Of a DNA stretch of 64,000 bases, positions 57,433 through 64,000 are shown piece by piece. Numbering within the stretch: the first letter of the stretch is position 1; each line of letters opens with the position of its first letter. The position numbers and the translations under genes are program-made. The stretch covers positions 16,715 through 80,714 of the forward strand of contig NZ_SAVA01000014.1 of NCBI RefSeq assembly GCF_004022465.1, given 5' to 3'. The notes below the pieces were generated by a model. That model had not been told where the DNA came from, made no database searches, and saw only the letters and a list, made by a program, of their open reading frames with translations. The DNA is from Rhodobacter huangdaonensis (GTDB taxonomy: Bacteria > Pseudomonadota > Alphaproteobacteria > Rhodobacterales > Rhodobacteraceae).

Positions 57433-58545
57433 ATGCAGGTGCAGATCCACGAACTTGTCGGCGCAACGCACGAGGCGGCCTGGCTGCCCTGGGCGGTGCA
57501 GTATTTCTTCCTGATCGCGCTCTCGGTCACCGCGCTTCTCATGGCGCTGCCGGGCTTCGTGCTGGGCCGCGAGGCGGCGCTGCCGCGGGCACGGCTGGCG
57601 CTGATGACCGCGGTGACGACCGGGATCACCGCGCCGATCGCGCTCCTGGCCGACCTGCACCAGCCCGGCCGGTTCTGGGAGTTCTTCTTCTACACCCATC
57701 CGACCTCGTGGATGGCCTGGGGCGCCTGGATCGTGCCGGGCTATGTCGGGCTGCTGATCGCCTTCGCCTGGGCCGTGCACCGGCCGGCCTTCTGGGCCTG
57801 GGGGCAGGGCGACTGGCGCTATGCGCCGCTGTTCCGGCTCTTGGCGCTCGGTGGCGCGGGCAACGGCTTTGCCCGTCCGCTCGGGGCCCTTGCCGGGCTC
57901 GCGGCGCTCGGCATCCTGACCTACACCGGGATGGAGGTGATGGTGGTGCGCTCGCGGCCGCTGTGGAACACCCCGTTCCTGCCGCTGCAATTCGCAGCCA
58001 CGGGATTTGTCGGCGCGCTTGGGGTGATGCTGGTGCTCGGGCGGTCGCTGGGCACCGGGCGGGCGGTCGAGGCGGCGATGAACCGCGCCCTTGCGCTGGT
58101 GCTCGGCCTCGTCGGTGTGCTGGGGGTGGCCTGGTTCGTGCTGGCGCTTTCGGGTCTCAGCCCGCGCCACGCCGAGGCGCTCGCCTCCGTCGCGGGCTTC
58201 CCGGTCTGGCAGCGGATCGCGCTCTGGGGGGCGGTGGCGATCGTGCTGCCCTTCGCGATCGCGCTGGCCGCGCCGGACCGCAGCGGCTGGATCACCGGGC
58301 TTCTCGCCATCCACGCCGCCTGGATGTTCCGCTGGACCGTGTTCATGGGCGGGCAGGCGGTGCCGAAGGTGGGCTCGGGCCTCTATGACGCGCTGATGCC
58401 CACCGGGCTTGCCGGGCTGATGGGGGTGATCGGCACCTTCGGGCTCTGGCTCTTCCTGCTGATCGCCTACACCACCTTCGTCCCCTGGGATCAGGCCGGG
58501 GTGCCGAAATCCGGCGCCGCCTCCGAACCCGCCCGCAGCTTCTGA
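57433..58545 (+). CDS. ttrC: NrfD-like quinol-oxidising membrane subunit TtrC
   Basis: 370 aa with eight to nine hydrophobic helices and no haem-ligand pattern. Family features: MQVQIHELVGATHEAAWLPW start, LLADLHQPGRFWEFFFYTHP, SWMAWGAWIVPGYVGLL and the C-terminal HAAWMFRWTVFMGGQAVPK. It anchors TtrAB in the cytoplasmic membrane and should take electrons from quinol. ttrA follows after 12 bp. Confidence 0.9.
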   Translation: MQVQIHELVGATHEAAWLPWAVQYFFLIALSVTALLMALPGFVLGREAALPRARLALMTAVTTGITAPIALLADLHQPGRFWEFFFYTHPTSWMAWGAWIVPGYVGLLIAFAWAVHRPAFWAWGQGDWRYAPLFRLLALGGAGNGFARPLGALAGLAALGILTYTGMEVMVVRSRPLWNTPFLPLQFAATGFVGALGVMLVLGRSLGTGRAVEAAMNRALALVLGLVGVLGVAWFVLALSGLSPRHAEALASVAGFPVWQRIALWGAVAIVLPFAIALAAPDRSGWITGLLAIHAAWMFRWTVFMGGQAVPKVGSGLYDALMPTGLAGLMGVIGTFGLWLFLLIAYTTFVPWDQAGVPKSGAASEPARSF

Positions 58546-58557
58546 AGGAGAGACCCG

Positions 58558-61500
58558 ATGTCCACCCGCCGCAACATCCTCAAGGGTGCCGTCGCGACCG
58601 GGGCGCTTGCCACCTTCGGTGCGGGCTATGCCGAGACGGTGAAGAAGATCGCCCGCGGCAAATGGTCGGGCGCGGTGCCGCCGCAGGCGCTGACCGGCTT
58701 TGCCCCCGAGCCCGAGTTCCGCCTCGATGCCGCCACCGGCGATCTGGTCCCGAACCCCGATCAGGCGGTGAGCTACACGATGTGCATCGGCTGCACCACG
58801 ATGTGCGGCGTGCGGGTGCGCGTCGACCGGGCCGCGAACAAGGTGCTGCGCGTCGCGGGCAATCCCTTCAGCCCGATGTCGACCGACCCGCACATCCCCT
58901 ATGCGCGCTCGGTGCGCGAGAGCTTCACCGCGCTGGCCCGGGCGGGCGAGGGCGGCGGGCTGACCCACCGCTCGACCGCCTGCGGGCGCGGCAATGCGGT
59001 GCTGCAACAGCTCGACAATCCGCGCCGGGTGCTGAAGCCGCTCAAGCGCGTCGGTCCGCGCGGCGCGGGCCAGTGGCAGACGATCAGCTTCGAGCAGCTG
59101 GTCGAGGAGGTGGTCGAGGGCGGCGATCTCTTCGGCGAGGGGCGCGTCGCCGGGCTGCGCGAGATCCGGGATCTGAACACCCCGATCAAGGCCGGCGCGC
59201 CCGAGTTCGGGCCGCGCGCGAACGGGCTCGTCTGGATGAACTGCGTCGATGACGGGCGCGACAATCTGGTGCTGCGCTGGCTCAAGCAAAGCTATGGCTC
59301 GACCAATTTCGTGCGCCACGGCGCCTATTGCGGCGGCGCCTATCGCAACGGTTCGGGCGCGATGTTCGGCGATTTCAAGACCCAGCCGCACGCCAAGCCC
59401 GATTTCAACAATGCCGAGTTCATCCTTTTCGTCGGCACCGCGCCGGGCAATGCCGGCAACCCGTTCAAGATCGTCGGCACCAAGGTCGCGCAGGCCCGCG
59501 CGGACGGCAAGCTCGGCTATGTCGTCGTCGACCCGGTGCTGACCCATGCGCAGAACGGCCCCTCGGGCGAGCGCTCCCGCTGGCTGCCGATCAAGCCCGG
59601 CAGCGATGGCGCACTGGCGATGGCGATCATCCGCTGGATGTTCGAGAACGGGAAGATCAACACCGCCTATCTTGCCCAGCCGACACAGGCCGCCGCCGAG
59701 GCCGCGGGCGAGGCAAGTTTCACCAATGCCACCCATCTGGTGATCGTCGCACCGACCCACCCCCGCTTCGGCCGCTTCCTGCGCGGCTCGGACATCGGGC
59801 TGCCGCTGGCCGAGGGGGTGGAGCCCTATTCCGAGGCCGACCCGTTCCTGGTCGCCTCGGGGACCGGCCCGGCCCCGGCCGGGACCTCGGCCGCGCCGCT
59901 GTTCTTCGACGGCGTGGTCGGGGGCGCCGGGGAGGGGGTGGCGGTGAAGACCGCGCTGACCCTGCTGCGCGAGGAGGCGATGAAGCACGAGATGGCGGAG
60001 TATTCGACCGCCTGCGGCATACCGCTCGCCACGATCGAGGGGCTGGCGCGCGAGCTCACAAGCCACGGCCGCCGCGCCGCGGTGAACAGCCATGGTGGCA
60101 TGATGTCGGGCATGGGCCATTACAACGCCTATGCGCTGATGATGATCAACACGCTGATCGGCAACCTCAATTGCAAGGGCGGCACGATGGTCGCGGGCGG
60201 CTGGTTCCCCGACAGCAAGGGCCCGGCCTATGACCTTGCCGATTTCCCCGGCGCGGTCACGGCGAAGGGCCTGCCGATCGGCCGCAATGCGCCTTACGAG
60301 AAGACCTCGGAGTTCAAGGCGAAGAAGGCGGCGGGCAAGCCCTATCCGGCGGACGGGCCGTGGTATCCGAACGCGCCGGGGCTCGCGACCGAGTGGATCT
60401 CCTCGATCGTCACCGGCTATCCCTATCGCGCCGAGGCGCTCGTCTTCCGCAACACCAACCCGGTCTATGGCCTGCCCGGCATCGCCCATCTGCTCGAGCG
60501 GCTGAAGGACCCGAAGGTGGTGCCGCTGATCGTCTCGATCGACCCGTTCATCAACGAGAGCTCGGCGATCGCCGATTACATCGTGCCCGACTCGGTGATG
60601 TACGAGACCTGGGGCTTCACCAGGCCCTGGGGCGGTATCGCGACGAAGGCGACGACGGCGCGCTGGCCGGTGGTCGAGCCGCGGATGGAAAGGAACGCTG
60701 CGGGCGAGCGGGTGGGGATGGAGACGTTTCTCATCGCCACGGCGAAGCGGATGGGGCTGCCGGGCTTCGGTGCCGCGGCGATCCCGGATGCCGAGGGCAC
60801 TCTGCATCCGCTCGAACGCGCCGAGGACTGGTATCTGCGCGGCGCGGCGAATGTCGCGATGATCGGGCAGAAGCCGGTGGCGGACGCAAGCGACGACGAC
60901 ATCGCGCTGAGCGGGGTGAGCCGGATCCGCGCCGATCTCGAGGCGACGCTGAAGCCCGGCGAATGGCGCAAGGCCGCGACGATCTACGCCAAGGGCGGGC
61001 GCTACGAGGATGCGGCGAAGGGCTATGACGGCGAGCGGGCCGCCCATCCCTTCGAACAGCCGATGCAGGTCTGGAACGAGGCGCTCGGCTCCTTCCGCCG
61101 CGCCGGCACCGGCACGCGGATGCCGGGCTGCCCGGCCTGGCTCGAGCCCGAATTCGCCGATGGCTCGCCGGTCGCCGCGCATTACCCCGAAAGCGACTGG
61201 CCGGTGAAGCTCGTCTCCTTCAAGTCGCCGCTGCAGAACTCCTATTCGGTCGGCGCGCCGGCGCTGCTGCGGGTGGTGGCCTCGAACCCGGTGAACATCG
61301 GGCGCGCGCTTGCGGCCGCGCATGGCATCGCGACTGGCGACCGGGTGCGGCTGACGACGCCCGGTGGCAGCCTCGACAGCGTGGCGGTGGTGCGCGATGG
61401 CATCGCCCCCGACACGGTGGCGATCGAGCACGGCTTTGGCCATCGCGGCTTCGGCGCGCAGCCGATCACCATCGACGGCGAGACCCGGCCCGGCGATCCG

Positions 61501-61638
61501 CGACTGGCGACAGGGGTGCTTCTGAACGATGTCGGCATGCTCGACCCGACCCGGCCGAAAGACGGCGTCTGGGTCGATCCGGTCGCCGGCACCGCGGTGC
61601 GGCAGGGGCTGCCCGCGCGGCTCGAAAAGATCGGCTGA
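58558..61638 (+). CDS. ttrA: Tetrathionate reductase molybdopterin subunit TtrA
   Basis: 1026 aa, close to Salmonella TtrA. Tat signal (STRRNILKGAVATGALATF); an N-terminal 4Fe-4S site from CIGCTTMCGV plus STACGRG; a probable Mo-ligand cysteine in RHGAYCGGAYRNGSG; C-terminal molydopterin dinucleotide domain with ASNPVNIGRALAAAHGI. It would reduce tetrathionate to thiosulfate in the periplasm. Related enzymes include selenate and arsenate reductases, so the substrate rests partly on the adjacent TtrSR. No dedicated TorD-type chaperone is encoded beside it. Confidence 0.9.
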   Translation: MSTRRNILKGAVATGALATFGAGYAETVKKIARGKWSGAVPPQALTGFAPEPEFRLDAATGDLVPNPDQAVSYTMCIGCTTMCGVRVRVDRAANKVLRVAGNPFSPMSTDPHIPYARSVRESFTALARAGEGGGLTHRSTACGRGNAVLQQLDNPRRVLKPLKRVGPRGAGQWQTISFEQLVEEVVEGGDLFGEGRVAGLREIRDLNTPIKAGAPEFGPRANGLVWMNCVDDGRDNLVLRWLKQSYGSTNFVRHGAYCGGAYRNGSGAMFGDFKTQPHAKPDFNNAEFILFVGTAPGNAGNPFKIVGTKVAQARADGKLGYVVVDPVLTHAQNGPSGERSRWLPIKPGSDGALAMAIIRWMFENGKINTAYLAQPTQAAAEAAGEASFTNATHLVIVAPTHPRFGRFLRGSDIGLPLAEGVEPYSEADPFLVASGTGPAPAGTSAAPLFFDGVVGGAGEGVAVKTALTLLREEAMKHEMAEYSTACGIPLATIEGLARELTSHGRRAAVNSHGGMMSGMGHYNAYALMMINTLIGNLNCKGGTMVAGGWFPDSKGPAYDLADFPGAVTAKGLPIGRNAPYEKTSEFKAKKAAGKPYPADGPWYPNAPGLATEWISSIVTGYPYRAEALVFRNTNPVYGLPGIAHLLERLKDPKVVPLIVSIDPFINESSAIADYIVPDSVMYETWGFTRPWGGIATKATTARWPVVEPRMERNAAGERVGMETFLIATAKRMGLPGFGAAAIPDAEGTLHPLERAEDWYLRGAANVAMIGQKPVADASDDDIALSGVSRIRADLEATLKPGEWRKAATIYAKGGRYEDAAKGYDGERAAHPFEQPMQVWNEALGSFRRAGTGTRMPGCPAWLEPEFADGSPVAAHYPESDWPVKLVSFKSPLQNSYSVGAPALLRVVASNPVNIGRALAAAHGIATGDRVRLTTPGGSLDSVAVVRDGIAPDTVAIEHGFGHRGFGAQPITIDGETRPGDPRLATGVLLNDVGMLDPTRPKDGVWVDPVAGTAVRQGLPARLEKIG

Positions 61639-61649
61639 GCCCTGAGACA

Positions 61650-61690
61650 AAACTCCCCCGATGCCTGTGGCCTCGGAGGAGTTTTCTTTT
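61650..61690. terminator. Rho-independent terminator after ttrA
   Basis: AAAACTCC with CCCGA pairs imperfectly with TCGG and AGGAGTTTT; CTTTTT follows. It can act for the converging ttrA (+) and phaZ (-) transcripts. Confidence 0.8.
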
Positions 61691-61714
61691 TCGACAATCG
61701 CTTGCGCGGCGCCC

Positions 61715-62926
61715 TTAATCCACTGCCAGGATCATGTTGCGCACCACCGGATAGATCTCGTTGTCCCAGCGGCGGCCGTTGAACACGCCGTAATGGCCGA
61801 CATTCGCCTGCAGGTGGTGGCGCTTCAGATGCGGCCGCAGCGAGCAGCACAGATCATGCGCGGCCGAGGTCTGCCCCAGCCCGCAGATGTCGTCGCGCCC
61901 GCCCTCGACGGTCAGCAGCGCCGTGTGCCGGATCGCGCCCGGGTCCACCTTGCGGCCCTTGAAGCTGAACTCGCCGGTCGCAAGCTCGGCCTTCTGGAAC
62001 ACCCGGTCGATGGTCTCGAGGTAGAATTCCGCGGTCAGGTCCAGCACCGAGAAATACTCGTCGTAGAAGTCCTTGATCTTGCGCGCCTCGGCCTCCTCGC
62101 CATTGGCGAGGTGCTGATAGAGCTTCTCGTGCTGCTCGCGGTGGCGGTCCATGTTCATCGCCATGAAGGAGAACAGCTGCACGAAACCCGGATAGACCTT
62201 GCGCCCCGCGCCCCTGAACCGCAGCGGCACGGTGCCGATCACCGTGCGCTCGAACCACTCCATCGGCTTCTCGTTCGCCAGATCGTTGACCGCGGTCGGG
62301 CTTTCGCGCACATCGACCGGCCCCGCCATCAGGATCAGCGAGCGCGGCGTCGCCGGGTTGCGGTCCTCGGACATCACCGCGGTTGCCGCAAGCGCCTGCA
62401 CGCAGGGCTGGCACACCGCGAGCATATGCGCCCCCGGGCCGATCTCTTCCATGAAGCGGATCAGATAGGCGACGTAATCCTCGACGCCGAAGCGGCCCGC
62501 CGACAGCGGCACGTCGCGCGCATTCGTCCAGTCGGTGATGTAGACGTCATGGTCGCGCAGCAGGGTGCGCACGGTGCCGGCGAGCAGCGTGGCGAAATGG
62601 CCCGAAAGCGGCGCCGTCACCAGCACCTTCGGCAGCGGCGTGTCGAGGTCACGCGCGAAATGCAGCAGCCGGCCGAAGGGCAGCTCGAGCGCCACCTCCT
62701 CGCGCACCGGCCGCTCGCGCCCGTCGACCTTCACCGTGCCGATGCCGAAGCGCGGCCGGTCATGGCTGAGGCCGAAGCGGGTGATCATCTCGAGCCCCGC
62801 CGCCTGCGTGCGGATCAGCTGCGTGAAGGGGCCGCTGGCCTTGGGGGTAAAGGAGAGCGCGAAATGGGCGGCGGTGCGAAAAGGGGCGAAAATATCATCA
62901 AGAGACTGGTAGGTTGCGTAAAGCAT
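61715..62926 (-). CDS. phaZ: Intracellular PHB depolymerase PhaZ
   Basis: 403 aa cytoplasmic, granule-associated depolymerase without signal peptide. Signatures: MLYATYQSLDDIFAPFRTAA start, YITDWTNARDVPL, a lipase-like box with cysteine nucleophile (LAVCQPCVQALAA), and the C-terminal histidine region QANVGHYGVFNGRRW. It mobilises stored PHB to hydroxybutyrate or its CoA ester. In Rhodobacter and Paracoccus it normally sits next to phaC; here 43 kb separate them. Confidence 0.94.
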   Translation of the reverse strand: MLYATYQSLDDIFAPFRTAAHFALSFTPKASGPFTQLIRTQAAGLEMITRFGLSHDRPRFGIGTVKVDGRERPVREEVALELPFGRLLHFARDLDTPLPKVLVTAPLSGHFATLLAGTVRTLLRDHDVYITDWTNARDVPLSAGRFGVEDYVAYLIRFMEEIGPGAHMLAVCQPCVQALAATAVMSEDRNPATPRSLILMAGPVDVRESPTAVNDLANEKPMEWFERTVIGTVPLRFRGAGRKVYPGFVQLFSFMAMNMDRHREQHEKLYQHLANGEEAEARKIKDFYDEYFSVLDLTAEFYLETIDRVFQKAELATGEFSFKGRKVDPGAIRHTALLTVEGGRDDICGLGQTSAAHDLCCSLRPHLKRHHLQANVGHYGVFNGRRWDNEIYPVVRNMILAVD

Positions 62927-63026
62927 GGCGATTCACCCCGTTGACGCCCGAAAACCACTGGTCAGGCCAGGGCCAGCCTGCGACAAAAATTCCGGGAATA
63001 CAGCCCTTCTTGGGCGAGGAGGCACC

Positions 63027-63683
63027 ATGACGCAAGCAACGCTTACGATTTCATCGAAAAACTATTCGTCGTGGTCCTTGCGCGGCTGGTTGTTGTGCAA
63101 GATGGCGGGGCTCGACTTCGCCGAGAGCCCGGTCGACCTCTCCGATGCCGGCGCGCGGCAGGAGCTGCTGCTGCTCACGCCCTCGGTGCTGGTGCCGCGC
63201 CTCACCCATGGCAAGGTCGAGGTCTGGGACACGCTCGCCATCGCCGAATACCTGAACGAGACCTTCCCGAAGGCCGGCCTCTATCCCGCCGACAAGGTCG
63301 CCCGCGCCCAGTGCCGCTCGGTCTCGGGCGAGATGCACTCGGGCTTTTACAACCTGCGCTCGGCGCTGCCGATGAACCTCAAGGCGCGGCACGAGAAGTT
63401 CAAGATCTTCTCGGGCGCGCGGCCCGATGTCGAACGGGTCAAGGCGATCTGGCTCGAGTGTCTTGCGACCCATGGCGGGCCGTTCCTGTTTGGCGCGACG
63501 CCGACGGTCGCCGATGCGATGTATGCCCCGGTCTGCACCCGCTTCCGCACCTATTCCGTGCCGCTCGAAACCCGGCTCGCGGCCTATGTCGAAACCATCC
63601 TCGGCTGGGCGCCGATGCAGGAATGGACGGCCGGCGCGCTCGCCGAGCCCGACGAGATCGTCGAGCTCGAGGTCGAGTTCTGA
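63027..63683 (+). CDS. Glutathione S-transferase family protein
   Basis: 218 aa. N-terminal thioredoxin fold with SSKNYSSWSLRGWLLCKMAG (the Ser-Ser/Tyr region at the glutathione site), the cis-proline motif PSVLVPRLTHG and ETFP region VWDTLAIAEYLNE; C-terminal helical GST domain with FLFGATPTVADAMYAPV. Substrate unknown. ATG 63027 has a strong GAGGAGG. It is divergent from phaZ with 100 bp between them. Confidence 0.92.
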   Translation: MTQATLTISSKNYSSWSLRGWLLCKMAGLDFAESPVDLSDAGARQELLLLTPSVLVPRLTHGKVEVWDTLAIAEYLNETFPKAGLYPADKVARAQCRSVSGEMHSGFYNLRSALPMNLKARHEKFKIFSGARPDVERVKAIWLECLATHGGPFLFGATPTVADAMYAPVCTRFRTYSVPLETRLAAYVETILGWAPMQEWTAGALAEPDEIVELEVEF

Positions 63684-63733
63684 GCCGTCCCCTGTCGATC
63701 ATCACCTATCCGCAGGTGACGTGAGGGTTGGGG

Positions 63734-63760
63734 CCGGGCGGGGGATCTGCCCGGAATTTT
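63734..63760 (+). terminator. Likely terminator after the GST gene
   Basis: CCGGGC (63734-63739) and GCCCGG (63749-63754) around a 9-base loop, then AATTTT. Confidence 0.6.
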
Positions 63761-63921
63761 GGCTTGTGCGGGGCGGGGTGCGGGGGGACGTGCCCAAAAA
63801 ACCGGCACGGCTTGCACCGGAGGAAATTCTTCTTCCTGAGGCGCAAAATAGATTGTGAAGAAAATAAATTGCCTGATAGTTAATCCGTGACGGCTGAAGC
63901 CGAAGCTGAACGGAGAAGACC

Positions 63922-64000
63922 ATGTGTGGCATCGTTGGCCTCTTTCTGAAGAAGGACGCTTTGCGGCCCCGGCTCGGGGACATGCTCACCGACATGCTGA
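63922..64000 (+). CDS. glxB: Class II glutamine amidotransferase, GlxB-like (N-terminal fragment)
   Basis: Only the first 26 codons are in the window, beginning MCGIVGLFLKKDALRPRLGD. The cysteine at position 2 becomes the N-terminal nucleophile for glutamine hydrolysis in this Ntn family. The form MCGIVGLF with a following LGDMLTDML resembles the GlxB protein of Rhodobacteraceae and rhizobia, whose genes lie with glxCD (N-methylglutamate synthase type). Purine or asparagine enzymes share the start, so the subfamily is tentative. An AT-rich upstream stretch (63843-63890) probably holds the promoter. Confidence 0.7.
   Translation, partial: MCGIVGLFLKKDALRPRLGDMLTDML

Noticed and set aside
57124..61650. 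A 1508-codon open frame on the minus strand opposite ttrB-ttrC-ttrA
   Set aside because: It mirrors three well-identified genes, is Arg/His/Gly-rich and low in family features. GC-rich third positions create such antisense frames.

Overview
The window is very GC-rich, densely packed alphaproteobacterial chromosome. Its gene content points to the Rhodobacteraceae, close to Rhodobacter/Cereibacter. The main grounds are the nifR3-ntrB-ntrC-ntrY-ntrX-trkA-trkH-hfq-hflX order, an NtrC without the sigma-54 loop motif, a sciP-ctrA pair with a CtrA box, a class I PHB locus and dispersed short Rhodobacter-like intergenic repeats. No phage, insertion sequence, CRISPR array or rRNA was found. There is one tRNA-Leu(CAA). 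Identifications rest on reading translated sequence and remembered family motifs; no database search was made.

Layout. 0-12 kb: nitrogen regulation (dihydrouridine synthase NifR3, NtrB/NtrC, NtrY/NtrX), potassium uptake (TrkA/TrkH), Hfq and the GTPase HflX. 12-18.2 kb: a penicillin-acylase family protein, a beta-hydroxyacid dehydrogenase, phasin and PHB synthase. 18.3-25.5 kb: mnmA, the cell-cycle pair sciP/ctrA, ligA and recG, then a tiny membrane-protein gene behind a perfect GTTC-N7-GTTC SOS box. 25.6-34.6 kb: housekeeping genes, mostly on the minus strand (IscU-like protein, hisI, gluQ, trmFO, an outer-membrane protein, gyrA, dsbB, a DedA-like protein), a zinc metallopeptidase and the tRNA. 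34.8-43 kb: accessory genes (LysR/SDR pair, small membrane protein, LtrA, a K+-channel-like protein, a giant DUF2339 membrane protein, a flavin monooxygenase). 43-54 kb: an export block with an AcrR-like repressor, a tripartite RND pump, a DMT exporter and MacAB. 54-61.7 kb: a tetrathionate respiration cluster, ttrS-ttrR-ttrB-ttrC-ttrA. 61.7-64 kb: phaZ, far from phaC, a glutathione transferase and the first codons of a GlxB-type amidotransferase.

How the parts work together. NtrBC and NtrYX sense nitrogen and redox state. SciP and CtrA form a regulator/inhibitor pair. PhaP, PhaC and PhaZ make, coat and mobilise PHB. TtrSR should switch on TtrABC when tetrathionate is available as an anaerobic electron acceptor. 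The most interesting unexplained items are the SOS-box membrane microprotein after recG, the apparent CTG start of hflX, the near-perfect enterobacterial AcrR-type operator in front of the RND pump, and a perfect inverted repeat at the ttrR-ttrB junction.
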